From assembly GCF_023015695.1 (NCBI RefSeq), contig NZ_JALKAS010000001.1, positions 2,232,001 to 2,296,000 of the forward strand: 64,000 nt of DNA, in the 5' to 3' direction. This document shows, in pieces, positions 35,739 through 44,483 of the stretch. The stretch is from Jannaschia sp. S6380 (GTDB taxonomy: Bacteria > Pseudomonadota > Alphaproteobacteria > Rhodobacterales > Rhodobacteraceae). The notes under the pieces are model-generated. The model saw nothing but the letters and a program-made list of their open reading frames with translations, did no database searches and was not told the DNA's origin. Position numbers and translations under genes: made by a program. Each line of letters begins with the position of its first letter. The stretch's first letter is position 1.

Positions 35739-37988
35739 ATGGCGCACAACAACACCAACCGCCCCAAGGGCGAGACGCTGACCCTGCCGCCCCGCGACGA
35801 CGACGCGACCGGGCACCTGCCGATGATGCAGCGCCCCGCCGCCGCGCGCCCGAAGCTGGAGGGCGGCAAGCGGTTCCGCATGGCGACCGACTTCAAGCCC
35901 GCCGGCGACCAGCCCACCGCCATCGTCGAGCTGTCCCAGGGCATCGATGACGGCGACCGCGACCAGGTCCTGCTGGGTGCGACCGGGACCGGCAAGACCT
36001 TCACCATGGCCAAGGTCATCGAGGAGACGCAGCGCCCCGCGATCATCCTGGCGCCGAACAAGACGCTGGCGGCGCAGCTTTACGGCGAGTTCAAGGGCTT
36101 CTTCCCGGACAACGCAGTCGAATATTTCGTCAGCTACTACGACTACTACCAGCCCGAGGCCTACGTCCCCCGGTCGGACACCTTCATCGAAAAGGAATCC
36201 CAGATCAACGAGCAGATCGACCGGATGCGCCACTCGGCCACCCGCGCGCTGCTGGAACGCGACGACGTCATCATCGTGGCGTCGGTCTCCTGCATCTACG
36301 GCATCGGCTCGGTCGAGACCTACGGCGCCATGACCCAGGACCTGATCGCGGGCAGCGAATACGACCAGCGCCGCGTCATGGCCGATCTGGTGGCCCAGCA
36401 ATACCGCCGCAACGACGCCGCCTTCGCCCGCGGCTCCTTCCGGGTTCGCGGCGATTCGGTCGAGATCTGGCCCGCCCACCTAGAGGACCGCGCATGGCGG
36501 CTGTCCTTCTTCGGCGAGGAACTGGAGTCGATCACCGAATTCGACCCGCTGACGGGCGCCAAGACCGGCACCTACGACAAGATCCGCATCTACGCCAACA
36601 GCCACTACGTCACGCCGCGCCCGACGATGCAGCAGGCGATCAAGGGCATCAAGGCGGAGCTTCAGATCCGCCTCGACCAGCTGGTGGGCGAGGGCAAGCT
36701 CCTCGAGGCGCAGCGGTTGGAGCAGCGCACCAATTTCGACCTGGAGATGCTGGAAGCGACCGGCGTCTGCAACGGGATCGAGAACTACAGCCGCTACCTG
36801 ACAGGCCGCGCGCCGGGCGAACCGCCGCCCACGCTCTTCGAATACATCCCCGACAACGCCATCGTCTTCGCCGACGAAAGCCACGTCTCGGTTCCCCAGA
36901 TCGGCGGCATGTACAAGGGCGACTTCCGCCGCAAGATGACGCTGGCCGAACACGGCTTCCGCCTGCCGTCCTGCATGGACAACCGCCCCCTCAAATTCGA
37001 GGAATGGGACGCGATGCGCCCGCAATCGGTCTTCGTCTCCGCCACCCCCCAGGCGTGGGAGCTGGAGCAGACCGGCGGCGTCTTCACCGAACAGGTCATC
37101 CGCCCCACGGGCCTGCTGGACCCGCCGGTGGAGATCCGTCCCGTCGACATGCAGGTGGACGACCTGCTGGACGAGATCCGCCGCGTCTCCGCCGACGGCT
37201 ATCGCACGCTCTGCACCACGTTGACCAAGCGCATGGCCGAGGACTTGACCGAATACCTGCACGAACAGGGCATCAAGGTCCGCTACATGCACAGCGACAT
37301 CGACACGATCGAGCGGATCGAGATCCTGCGCGACCTCCGCCTCGGCGCCTTCGACGTGCTTGTCGGGATCAACCTGTTGCGCGAGGGGCTCGACATTCCC
37401 GAATGCGGGCTGGTCGCGATCCTGGACGCCGACAAGGAGGGGTTCCTGCGCTCCGAGACGTCGCTTGTGCAGACCATCGGCCGCGCCGCCCGGAACGAGA
37501 AGGGCCGCGTCATCATGTATGCCGACCGCATCACCGGCTCGATGGAACGCGCGATCGGCGAGACAAACCGCCGCCGCGCCAAGCAGCAGGCCTACAACGA
37601 GGAACACGGCATTACCCCCGCGACGGTCAAGAAGAACGTCGAGGACATCCTGGCCGGTCTCTACCAGGGCGACGTCGATATGAACCGCGTCACGGCCAAG
37701 GTCGACAAGCCCATGGCCGGCGCCAACCTGCAGGCCCATCTCGACGCCCTGCGCACCCAGATGCGCAAGGCCGCCGAGAACCTGGAATTCGAGGAAGCCG
37801 CCCGCCTGCGCGACGAGGTCAAGCGCCTGGAACAGGTCGACCTCCTGGTGTCCGACGACCCGCTGGCGCGCCAATCGGCGGTCGCCCAGGCGGTAGAGGA
37901 TGCGCGCAAGGCCGAGGGGCGGAGTACCGCGGGGCGACCGGGGCAGCGCGGGGGGAACGTGAAGCGGCGGAAGAAGGGGGGGCGTTAA
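35739..37988 (+). CDS. uvrB: Excinuclease ABC subunit B
   Basis: A 749-aa UvrB, a little longer than E. coli UvrB because of an N-terminal extension of about 45 residues before [16 protein letters not shown] and a basic C-terminal tail. Helicase motif I is [16 protein letters not shown] (about residues 77-92). The beta-hairpin is in [14 protein letters not shown], the Walker B-like element is [15 protein letters not shown], and motif VI is QTIGRAARN. The UVR domain that binds UvrC is near the end ([15 protein letters not shown]). It verifies damage in nucleotide excision repair. A perfect SOS box precedes it. Confidence 0.99.
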   Translation: MAHNNTNRPKGETLTLPPRDDDATGHLPMMQRPAAARPKLEGGKRFRMATDFKPAGDQPTAIVELSQGIDDGDRDQVLLGATGTGKTFTMAKVIEETQRPAIILAPNKTLAAQLYGEFKGFFPDNAVEYFVSYYDYYQPEAYVPRSDTFIEKESQINEQIDRMRHSATRALLERDDVIIVASVSCIYGIGSVETYGAMTQDLIAGSEYDQRRVMADLVAQQYRRNDAAFARGSFRVRGDSVEIWPAHLEDRAWRLSFFGEELESITEFDPLTGAKTGTYDKIRIYANSHYVTPRPTMQQAIKGIKAELQIRLDQLVGEGKLLEAQRLEQRTNFDLEMLEATGVCNGIENYSRYLTGRAPGEPPPTLFEYIPDNAIVFADESHVSVPQIGGMYKGDFRRKMTLAEHGFRLPSCMDNRPLKFEEWDAMRPQSVFVSATPQAWELEQTGGVFTEQVIRPTGLLDPPVEIRPVDMQVDDLLDEIRRVSADGYRTLCTTLTKRMAEDLTEYLHEQGIKVRYMHSDIDTIERIEILRDLRLGAFDVLVGINLLREGLDIPECGLVAILDADKEGFLRSETSLVQTIGRAARNEKGRVIMYADRITGSMERAIGETNRRRAKQQAYNEEHGITPATVKKNVEDILAGLYQGDVDMNRVTAKVDKPMAGANLQAHLDALRTQMRKAAENLEFEEAARLRDEVKRLEQVDLLVSDDPLARQSAVAQAVEDARKAEGRSTAGRPGQRGGNVKRRKKGGR

Positions 37989-38037
37989 GGCTTGCCATAT
38001 AAGGTCCCGACTTGACCGGTAGAGGATTAACAAAGTG

Positions 38038-38070
38038 GGCCTCCGGGTCTAGTAATGGCACCGGAGGGCC
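38038..38070 (+). promoter_or_regulatory. Hairpin that may occlude the antitoxin ribosome-binding site
   Basis: GGCCTCCGG (38038-38046) can pair with CCGGAGGGCC (38061-38070), giving nine base pairs with one bulged G around a 14-base loop. The 3' arm contains the GGAGGG that would serve the ATG at 38073. The structure could therefore reduce translation or be a binding site. This is inferred from sequence only. Confidence 0.4.
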
Positions 38071-38072
38071 TG

Positions 38073-38741
38073 ATGCCACTTGATATTAACATTCTCGGCG
38101 AAGGCGTTTACACGCCGCGCGAAGTTGCACGCCTTATCGGCTCGACGCCGCAAGATGTTCTTAGGTGGACGAGGGGCAGCGGCCCAAACCCACCGCTATG
38201 GAACGCGTATTATCAGCCTCTGGACGACACAACCGAACTAAGCTTTCTCGATCTCATTGAGTTGCGAGTAGTGAAAGCCCTTCGAGCGGCAGGGCTTTCG
38301 ATGCAGAGCATTCGCTTCGCGATAAATCTGGCTAAGGAGCGCTATGGAATTAGCAGGCCACTTTCTACTGCTGGATTTAGAACGGATGGCGCAGAAATTC
38401 TGATAGACGCGATCGAAAACGACGGAGAGTATTTAAGCCTCTCAAAGAAGAACCCCGGCCAGAAGGTCTTCTCGAAAGTTGTCGGCCAATCACTTGTCGA
38501 TTTGGAATATGATGGAGATCAAGTGGCGCGCTGGCGACCGGGATTTGCATCAGGCGTTGTTGTAGACCCCAAAAGGTATTTTGGGGATCCACTCCTAGAC
38601 GATTTTGGAATCTCAACAAAAGTGATCTCGGATGAGTTTGAATTGACTGGAAGCGTACAGAAACTTTCAGATCTATACGAAATTCCAGAGAAAGCAGTCC
38701 GCAATGCTATCAATTTTGAAGAAGCGCTTGAGAAGCCATAG
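38073..38741 (+). CDS. Putative antitoxin: MerR-like HTH plus DUF433 domain
   Basis: A 222-aa protein. The N terminus (about residues 11-35, VYTPREVARLIGSTPQDVLRW on) looks like a MerR-type helix-turn-helix. The C-terminal 60 residues (from VVVDPKRYFGDPLL) resemble a DUF433 domain, common in VapB-like antitoxins. The ATG at 38073 is chosen for its GGAGGG site 4 bp upstream; an ATG at 38055 is in frame but poorly placed. A PIN-like gene follows after 12 bp. The G+C is far below its neighbours (28 of 60 bases in 38341-38400), which suggests recent transfer. Role as antitoxin and autorepressor is inferred. Confidence 0.8.
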   Translation: MPLDINILGEGVYTPREVARLIGSTPQDVLRWTRGSGPNPPLWNAYYQPLDDTTELSFLDLIELRVVKALRAAGLSMQSIRFAINLAKERYGISRPLSTAGFRTDGAEILIDAIENDGEYLSLSKKNPGQKVFSKVVGQSLVDLEYDGDQVARWRPGFASGVVVDPKRYFGDPLLDDFGISTKVISDEFELTGSVQKLSDLYEIPEKAVRNAINFEEALEKP

Positions 38742-38753
38742 AACTCTGGGTTG

Positions 38754-39149
38754 ATGGCGAAGGTTCTTTTCGATCACAACATGCCGCCAGCGCTCGCCAG
38801 AGGTCTTCACGAGATCATCTCCAAGGATGGGCACGAAGCGTTTGCCCTGCGGGACAAATTCCGGCCTGATATACTAGATGTCGAATATTTCGATATACTT
38901 GGACGAGAGCGCGGATGGATAGTAATATCAAAGGACTTAGCAAACTCGAAAAAGAAGGCTGAGCGTGCTGCAATTATGAGGAATAGGATCATCGCATTTT
39001 ACCTCTCTCCAGCGCTCCAACGGAAGCCTGTCACAAAGCAAGCAGCGTCCGTGCTGTGGCATTGGGAAGGAATTCTTGAGATGGCCCGCCTCAACGACCG
39101 TGGTCTGTTTCAACTTTCTGAAAATAAGGGGAAGTTTCGGCCACTGTAA
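38754..39149 (+). CDS. Putative toxin: PIN-like (VapC-type) domain protein
   Basis: A 131-aa protein with a PIN-like start, VLFDHNMPPALARGLHEI (about residues 4-21), and acidic residues in RPDILDVEYFDILG and VISKDLANSKKKAE that could form the metal site of a small ribonuclease. It resembles the VapC45 / DUF5615-like branch more than classical VapC. The ATG at 38754 is used; a TTG one codon earlier is possible. Same low G+C as the preceding gene and a 12-bp spacing, so they form one operon. A toxin role is inferred from fold and context. Confidence 0.78.
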   Translation: MAKVLFDHNMPPALARGLHEIISKDGHEAFALRDKFRPDILDVEYFDILGRERGWIVISKDLANSKKKAERAAIMRNRIIAFYLSPALQRKPVTKQAASVLWHWEGILEMARLNDRGLFQLSENKGKFRPL

Positions 39150-39254
39150 TTGCGATCGGATACGCCTCCGAGGACGTTTTCGCGTAGATCGCCGCCCCGG
39201 AACCATCCTCACACCCCCTCGTTTCTCCCCCGACCAATCAAAAGGAGAAACCTC
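39150..39254. other. Right junction of the A+T-rich island
   Basis: Base composition returns to the host level between the PIN-like gene and the next gene. I found no flanking direct repeats, integrase, tRNA or insertion-sequence ends at either junction (the left one abuts the uvrB stop at 37988). Confidence 0.4.
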
Positions 39255-39437
39255 ATGGAATACGGCATCATCGGCCTGCTGATCCTCGCGGCCAACATCT
39301 ACGCGATCTACCATGTGATCACCTCCGGCGCGTCGACCATGGCGAAAGTCCTCTGGACGCTGGGCATCCTGATCTTCCCCGTCCTGGGCGTCATCGCCTG
39401 GTTCATCGCAGGCTCCAAGGGCCACGCGACGGCCTGA
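39255..39437 (+). CDS. PLDc_N (cardiolipin synthase N-terminal-like) small membrane protein
   Basis: A 60-aa protein with two hydrophobic helices (about residues 4-21 and 31-51), separated by HVITSGASTMAKVLWTLGI. This is the phospholipase D nuclease N-terminal (PLDc_N) domain pattern, found alone in many small bacterial membrane proteins. The ATG at 39255 has a strong AAAGGAG 7 bp upstream. There is no catalytic domain, so an enzymatic role is unlikely; its function is not known. Confidence 0.85.
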   Translation: MEYGIIGLLILAANIYAIYHVITSGASTMAKVLWTLGILIFPVLGVIAWFIAGSKGHATA

Positions 39438-39493
39438 TCGCCCGACGGAGGCAAGATCGGCCGCCCGGGGGCCCGCAGCCTCGGGCGGTCGCG

Positions 39494-39772
39494 CTAACTT
39501 CTCCGCCCGCTGACCGCCCGCACCAATCCCACCACCACCGCCGCACCCACGGCCCCCACGATCACCACGAGCAGCAACCCGCCCGCCGCCAGCACCGTCA
39601 CGCCCAGCGCTACGAGGATGAACGGCGTGGCCATCGCCGCCACGGCGCCCAGGATCGCGTAGGGCGCCTTGCCCCGCCCCGTCAGCGCGCCGGCCAGCCA
39701 GCCGATCACCAGGCCGACCAGCGCCAGGATGATCAATGCGGCCACCCCCAGACCTTCGAAGAACGCTTCCAT
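39494..39772 (-). CDS. Small membrane protein, GlsB/YeaQ/YmgE-like
   Basis: A 92-aa protein made almost entirely of three hydrophobic helices (about residues 7-28, 35-55 and 57-82), with a GWLAGALTGRGK turn reminiscent of the transglycosylase-associated (GlsB/YeaQ/YmgE) family. The ATG at 39772 is the first start after which hydrophobic sequence begins; the frame extends upstream without support. It is convergent with the PLDc_N gene and divergent from the exported protein at 39895. The function is unknown. Confidence 0.72.
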   Translation of the reverse strand: MEAFFEGLGVAALIILALVGLVIGWLAGALTGRGKAPYAILGAVAAMATPFILVALGVTVLAAGGLLLVVIVGAVGAAVVVGLVRAVSGRRS

Positions 39773-39855
39773 CTTCCGACCTCGCTCCGTCTCTGTTCCG
39801 TGGGATCCTAGCGTATATGGCGGCGGTGGCATCCCTCATGTTCGGCGTTGACGGA

Positions 39856-39870
39856 TTAACCGTTGCTTAA
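39856..39870. promoter_or_regulatory. Perfect CtrA-type box
   Basis: TTAACCGTTGCTTAACC (39856-39872) is an exact TTAA-N7-TTAA full CtrA site, in fact two TTAACC repeats. It lies 24 bp before the start at 39895 and between divergent genes. In this G+C-rich genome TTAA is rare, so chance is unlikely. Control by the CtrA response regulator is inferred. Confidence 0.7.
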
Positions 39871-39894
39871 CCATGGTTGCGCCATGACCGCGGG

Positions 39895-40590
39895 ATGCGC
39901 GTCCTGCTCCTGCTTCTCGCCCTTCTCGCGACCCCCGCCACCGCCGGCCCATGGCCGCGGGCGAAGGGGGACGTCTATGCCCTGTTGAGCCATCAGGGCG
40001 GCCGCGAAGGCTGGACTGGCGCGTATTTCGAATGGGGCGGTGCCCGCAACCTGACCTTCGGCCTCGACCTTGGCGGTCATGTCGTGGGCCTGCCCCGGCT
40101 GATGCGGACCGGGTACTCGGACATCGCCGTCGACGGGCGCGTCCGGTCCTTCCTGCGGGTCCCCGTGCCGCTGCCCGAAGGCGCGCATGTGCCGAACTGG
40201 TTCGATCCCTGGCTCGCCGCGGTCGAGCTTAGCCTCGGGCGCGACTATCTCGAGGACAGCACCCAGGCGGATCGGGTCGGTGTCGGCCTCACCATCGGAC
40301 GCGGCTTCGACGGGCCCATGGGGGAGGGCTGGATCACGCTCGATCTGCACGGCTCGACCACGCGCGAGGACCGGACCCGCGAACAGGCCGGCTTCGTGGT
40401 CGGGATCAAGCCGCGCGAGAACCTGGCCGTCGAACTGGCCGCCTTCGGCGAACGCGAGGACGACACGCATTACCAGTACGGCCCCACGATCCAGTACGGC
40501 TTCGGCGCGTTCGGCGAGGGGCGGCTGGGTGTCGCGCGCGCCTCGGACGGGGGGACGCGCTGGACGCTGGGCTGGTCGCGAACGTTCTGA
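39895..40590 (+). CDS. Exported protein of unknown function, possible outer-membrane beta-barrel
   Basis: A 231-aa protein with a clear signal peptide (about residues 1-17, cleaved after ATPATA). The rest has many short alternating strands with glycine and aromatic ends (NLTFGLDLGGHVVG, DRVGVGLTIGRGF, YQYGPTIQYGFGAFGEGRLGVA) and ends in an aromatic residue (TLGWSRTF). This pattern fits a small outer-membrane barrel, but I do not recognise a named family. The start at 39895 is chosen because the signal peptide begins there. A CtrA-type box lies just upstream. Confidence 0.78.
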   Translation: MRVLLLLLALLATPATAGPWPRAKGDVYALLSHQGGREGWTGAYFEWGGARNLTFGLDLGGHVVGLPRLMRTGYSDIAVDGRVRSFLRVPVPLPEGAHVPNWFDPWLAAVELSLGRDYLEDSTQADRVGVGLTIGRGFDGPMGEGWITLDLHGSTTREDRTREQAGFVVGIKPRENLAVELAAFGEREDDTHYQYGPTIQYGFGAFGEGRLGVARASDGGTRWTLGWSRTF

Positions 40591-40604
40591 CCGCGCGCGG
40601 GAGT

Positions 40605-40877
40605 TCAGTCGCCGGACGGCTCGATCGTCTCGAGGATCTGCGTGGCCCAGTCGCCGATGACGGGGATGAAGTTGATCTGGCTCAGCGACCAGACGACCAC
40701 CGACAGCAGCAGCGACGCGCCCAGGACGGTCCCCAGACCGAACGCCAGGCCGCGATAGAGCTGAAACAGGATCAGGCGCGGAATCGAGTTGTGCACCTGG
40801 ATCCACCGGTGGCGGTTCATCCGGGCCAACTCGCGCCGCAGGCCGGCGATCTCTTCGTGGATCTCGTCGGAATTCAT
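40605..40877 (-). CDS. DUF5665-like small membrane protein
   Basis: A 90-aa protein. An amphipathic, charged N-terminal stretch (about residues 1-36, including EEIAGLRRELARMNRHRW) precedes one long hydrophobic segment near 42-65, then SQINFIPVIGDWATQILETI. This arrangement fits the DUF5665 family. The ATG at 40877 is preferred to an upstream start at 40910 that overlaps trmL. It is 29 bp downstream of trmL and may be the last gene of the dacB-trmL operon. Confidence 0.75.
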   Translation of the reverse strand: MNSDEIHEEIAGLRRELARMNRHRWIQVHNSIPRLILFQLYRGLAFGLGTVLGASLLLSVVVWSLSQINFIPVIGDWATQILETIEPSGD

Positions 40878-40906
40878 AGCGCGATACCTAGCAGCTTGGC
40901 CGCCTG

Positions 40907-41368
40907 TCACAAGGTGCCGCGCAGGGCCTGATAGGCGGCGGCGGTCGCGGCGTTGGCCAGGTTCAGCGACCTGATATGGTCCGAGCGCATCGGCAGCCGC
41001 GTCAGCCGGCCCTCATGTCCGGCCAGAAGGGCGGGGGGCAGACCGACGGTCTCCTGCCCGAAGACGAGGTGGAAATCCTCGGGATAGTCCTGGTCGTAGA
41101 AGCTGGTCGCGCCGAACTCCTCGAACAAGAACAACGCCTCGGGGCGGGGCGCGCGACGCGACAGGAACTGCGCCCAGTCGTCGTATTCATGCAGCCGGAC
41201 GTGCTTCCAGTAATCAAGCCCGGCCCGCCGCACGTTCCGGTCGGTGATCGCGAAGCCGTAGGGCCGGATCAGGCAGAGATCGAGGTCGAGGGCGACGCAG
41301 GTCCGCCCCACGGCGCCGGTGTTGCCCGCGATCTCGGGCTGGACCAGGACGATCGCGGGGCGCGTCAC
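40907..41368 (-). CDS. trmL: tRNA (cytidine(34)-2'-O)-methyltransferase
   Basis: A 153-aa SPOUT-class methyltransferase. The N-terminal IVLVQPEIAGNTGAVGRTC (about residues 6-24) and the knot-forming C-terminal region LVFGQETVGLPPAL and RSLNLANAATAAAYQAL are diagnostic for TrmL. It methylates the wobble nucleotide of tRNA-Leu. The start is GTG at 41368, overlapping the dacB stop as GTGA. The short length (about 153 aa) is normal for the family. Confidence 0.94.
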   Translation of the reverse strand: MTRPAIVLVQPEIAGNTGAVGRTCVALDLDLCLIRPYGFAITDRNVRRAGLDYWKHVRLHEYDDWAQFLSRRAPRPEALFLFEEFGATSFYDQDYPEDFHLVFGQETVGLPPALLAGHEGRLTRLPMRSDHIRSLNLANAATAAAYQALRGTL

Positions 41369-42813
41369 GCGTGGACGGCCGCCCAGCGCTCGATCAGGTC
41401 GAACTGCAGCGACCGCGCCGTCCGGGCCCAGCCGCGCCCGCCCTGGGGTCGTTCGCGTTCGGCCACGGACAGGCGCGCGCGCCGGTCGGTATCGGCGACG
41501 AAGGTCGCGAAGGCGAGGCTGCGGCCGGAGCGCGCGTCGAAGTAACCGGCAAGCCCCGAGACGAAATTGAGCGTGCCGGTCTTGGCCTGCACGGTCTGGC
41601 GCGGCGGGCCGTCCAGCGTCAGTTCCTTGAGGAGCGGGCGCAGGCGGGTCATCGCGCCCGCCGCCGTCAACAGCCGAACCATGTCGGCCGCCGCGACGCG
41701 CGTCGTCCCGTTCAGTCCGGAATGATCGTCGAAATCCGGCTGCCGCCCGCCGGTGCGCTGCGCGACCCAGGCGGACATGGTCGCCGCGGACCCCCCGAGG
41801 GACCGGGGCGGCCCCGTCAGGCGCGTGGTCGCGGTCGCGCCGATGACTTCGGCCACGAGATTGGTGGAATAGCGCAGCATGGACGCGACGATCCGGTTCA
41901 GCGGCGCGCTTTGCGTGATGGCGATCGTCGTGCCCTGCCCGCGGCCGGGCTGGGCGGCGGGCGCGGTGATGCCATTCGACCGCAGCATGGTGCGCAGGAC
42001 GTCGCCCGCATAGCGATCGGGGTTTCGCACCGGCAGCCACCGCGATCCGCTGCCGCCAAGCTGCCCGCGCGCAACCGTCCAGTCGTCGACATCGCCCGCG
42101 CGCGCGTAGGTATAGACCGGCAGCGTGCGGTCGGCGATGCGCATCCGGCTGGTGGACACGCCCGGGCGGAACCGCTCGGTGCGCGCCTGCAGGGCGGTGT
42201 CATAGGCGTTCCCCTGACGCTTCCAGGAAAAGTGGACGCGGTTGAAGTTCAGGTTCACGCCACCCACGGCCGGGTTGTAGCCGACATGATCCGGCTGGGT
42301 CGGGTCGATCCGGTCGATCACGGGCAGGGCCGAGCCGTCGACCAGGAGGCGACCCGCCACCTCGCGCAGGCCGGAGGCCTTGGCCTGACCGGCCAGGTCG
42401 TGCAGGCCATCGGTGTCCAGCGCCGGGTCGCCGCCGCCCACGAGCACCAGATCGCCGTCGAGCCGGCCGTTCACGATCGGCCCCGTCGCCACCAGCCGCG
42501 TCTGGAAGCGGAAGTCGGCGCCCAGCGTCTCCAACGCATAGAGCCCCGTGACGGCCTTGGCGACCGAGGCCGGCGGGAGCGGGCGGATGGGATTGTAGGT
42601 CTCCAGAACCTCACCGGTGCGGGCATCCGCGACCATGAACCCGACGCGCCCGCCCAGGCCCGCCGAGGCGATCAGGCGTTCGGCATCTGGCGCCGACCGC
42701 GCCAGCGCGTCCGCGGGCTTCGCCGCCGGTCGCAACGATGTCTCCGGCGCGTTCGCACAGGCCGGCAGGGCCGCCGTGGACAGGGCGCCCGATAGAAAGA
42801 AACGTCGTCGCAT
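41365..42813 (-). CDS. dacB: D-alanyl-D-alanine carboxypeptidase/endopeptidase (PBP4, DacB)
   Basis: A 482-aa class C penicillin-binding protein. Active-site SxxK is in LPPASVAKAVTGLYAL (near residue 79), SxN is in RYSTNLVAE and KTG is in VQAKTGTLN. The N terminus MRRRFFLSG resembles a twin-arginine signal and is followed by ALPAC, close to a lipobox, so it may be a Tat-exported lipoprotein. The ATG at 42813 has GGAGGT upstream. It trims or cleaves peptidoglycan cross-links. It overlaps trmL by four bases. Confidence 0.94.
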   Translation of the reverse strand: MRRRFFLSGALSTAALPACANAPETSLRPAAKPADALARSAPDAERLIASAGLGGRVGFMVADARTGEVLETYNPIRPLPPASVAKAVTGLYALETLGADFRFQTRLVATGPIVNGRLDGDLVLVGGGDPALDTDGLHDLAGQAKASGLREVAGRLLVDGSALPVIDRIDPTQPDHVGYNPAVGGVNLNFNRVHFSWKRQGNAYDTALQARTERFRPGVSTSRMRIADRTLPVYTYARAGDVDDWTVARGQLGGSGSRWLPVRNPDRYAGDVLRTMLRSNGITAPAAQPGRGQGTTIAITQSAPLNRIVASMLRYSTNLVAEVIGATATTRLTGPPRSLGGSAATMSAWVAQRTGGRQPDFDDHSGLNGTTRVAAADMVRLLTAAGAMTRLRPLLKELTLDGPPRQTVQAKTGTLNFVSGLAGYFDARSGRSLAFATFVADTDRRARLSVAERERPQGGRGWARTARSLQFDLIERWAAVHA

Positions 42814-42914
42814 TCGTGAACCTCCGCAACTGAAGCGTTGATGCAATGCCGCCCGGGCATTGTGAAGCCCATCCGCATCTGTCCCTGCCCCGAGCGAGGT
42901 GCTAGGCGGGCGCG

Positions 42915-43760
42915 ATGACCCGCGAAACGCTCGGATCGGTGGCACTGATGTTCGTCGCCATGTCGCTGATCCCGCTGGGGGATACGGCGGGGAAGCTGCT
43001 GACCGGGACGCATGGTGCCTCGCCGTTCTTCGTGGCCTTCAGCCGCTTCGCGGTCGGAGCGGCCATGATCGGCGCGATCCTGGGCGGGCGCGTCCATTGG
43101 CCGCTCTACCGCGACTGGCGGATCTGGTTCCGGGCCGGCCTGATCGCGGCGGGCATCGCCTGCATCCTGACGGCGCTCAGGACGGAGGACCTGGCCACCG
43201 TCTTCGGCGCGTTCTTCGTCGGTCCGATCTTCAGCTACCTCCTTTCGATCCGGTTCCTGGGCGAACGGGTGACGTCCCTTCAATCGGTTCTGCTGGCGTT
43301 GGGGTTCTGCGGCGTGCTCCTGGTGGTGCGTCCGGGTTTCGGGATGACGACGGGCTTGGCCTTCGCGGTTCTGGCCGGGCTTTTCTACGGTGCGTTCCTG
43401 ACGACCTCGCGCTGGCTGGCGGACCTCGCTCCGCCCCGGCAGCTGATGCTGACGCAGACGGCGCTGGGGACGCTTCTGCTCGCGCCGCTGGGCCTGCTGG
43501 AGATCCCGGCCTTCTCGGCGCCCGTCACGGGGCTGGTCCTGCTCTCTGGGCTCGCCTCGGCCAGCGGCAACCTCCTGCTGGTTCTGGCCTATCGACGCAC
43601 CCGTGCGACGATCCTGGCGCCATTCGTCTATTTTCAACTGATCTCGGCCACGACGTTGGGCTGGCTGGTCTTCGGGACGTTCCCGGACGCGCTCGCCCTG
43701 ACGGGGCTTGCCATCCTGATCGCGGCGGGGCTGGGCACCGTCCTTCTGCGGCGCGGCTAG
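42915..43760 (+). CDS. DMT family (EamA) transporter
   Basis: A 281-aa membrane protein with about ten hydrophobic segments in two repeated EamA domains (for example PFFVAFSRFAVGAAMIGAIL near residue 36, and LVLLSGLASASGNLLLVLAY in the second half). It is a drug/metabolite exporter-type carrier. The substrate is unknown. It is divergent from dacB (101 bp) and its stop overlaps the convergent nadD stop by 4 bases. Confidence 0.9.
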   Translation: MTRETLGSVALMFVAMSLIPLGDTAGKLLTGTHGASPFFVAFSRFAVGAAMIGAILGGRVHWPLYRDWRIWFRAGLIAAGIACILTALRTEDLATVFGAFFVGPIFSYLLSIRFLGERVTSLQSVLLALGFCGVLLVVRPGFGMTTGLAFAVLAGLFYGAFLTTSRWLADLAPPRQLMLTQTALGTLLLAPLGLLEIPAFSAPVTGLVLLSGLASASGNLLLVLAYRRTRATILAPFVYFQLISATTLGWLVFGTFPDALALTGLAILIAAGLGTVLLRRG

Positions 43761-44356
43761 TCCCAGCCGCCGGCGCGACGGATCCGGGTGGAAGAGGCGT
43801 CATGCATCGGCATGTCGAGGAAGGTCCAGGCCGGCGGGTCGCGTCGCCCCAGACCCCGTGCCGCCCAGACCGGGACATAGGCCCGGCGAAGCCGTTCGGC
43901 CGCCGGCGAATGGCGCGCGGGTCCGCGCTGGTCGGGCCGTGCCAGGACGGCGACCGGGACGCGGGCGAAGATCTCGGTCCAGTCCCGCCAAAGATGCACC
44001 TGCGCCATGTTGTCCGCGCCCATCAACCAAACCAGGCGAACGCCGGGCAGCCGATTTTGCAGCGCGGCGATCGTGCGCGCGGTGTGCCGTGTCCCGAGCC
44101 GCGCCTCAACATCCGTGACCGCCACGCGCGGGTCCTGCATGACCGCGCGCGCCCGTGCCATCCGCCGGTCGAGCGACACAGGTCCCCGCGCCTTGAGCGG
44201 GTTGCCTGGCGAGACGAGCCACCAGACACGGTCGAGATCGAGGCGCTTCAGGGCCTCGCGTGTGATGTGCGCATGCCCCGCATGCGCCGGGTCGAACGAC
44301 CCGCCCAGAAGGCCGATGACCATTCCGGGCCGGGTTGGGGGGAAGCCGTGGCGCAT
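43757..44356 (-). CDS. nadD: Nicotinate-nucleotide adenylyltransferase
   Basis: A 199-aa nucleotidyltransferase of NAD biosynthesis (NaMN + ATP to NaAD). The phosphate-binding motif is GLLGGSFDPAHAGHAHIT (about residues 15-32, containing the HxGH-type histidines). VWLMGADNMAQVHLWRDW follows near residue 109, and the SSTxIR-type end is DASSTRIRRAG. The ATG at 44356 gives the start RHGFPPTRPGM seen in relatives; the ATG at 44368 is an alternative. It is convergent with the EamA gene. Confidence 0.93.
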   Translation of the reverse strand: MRHGFPPTRPGMVIGLLGGSFDPAHAGHAHITREALKRLDLDRVWWLVSPGNPLKARGPVSLDRRMARARAVMQDPRVAVTDVEARLGTRHTARTIAALQNRLPGVRLVWLMGADNMAQVHLWRDWTEIFARVPVAVLARPDQRGPARHSPAAERLRRAYVPVWAARGLGRRDPPAWTFLDMPMHDASSTRIRRAGGWD

Positions 44357-44483
44357 GACGACAGGCATGCCCCGGCGCCCTGACCGAGGCAAGCGCCCCG
44401 CACCGGATGGCCTGACGGGCCCGGGGCGTGTATTTCCGTGGCTGACGTCCCGCGCGCGTTCGCGCGGATGGGGGGCAGATGCC

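Noticed and set aside
37989..39254. The A+T-rich island as a prophage or integrative element
   Set aside because: Only two genes, with no integrase, transposase, tRNA target or flanking direct repeats visible.
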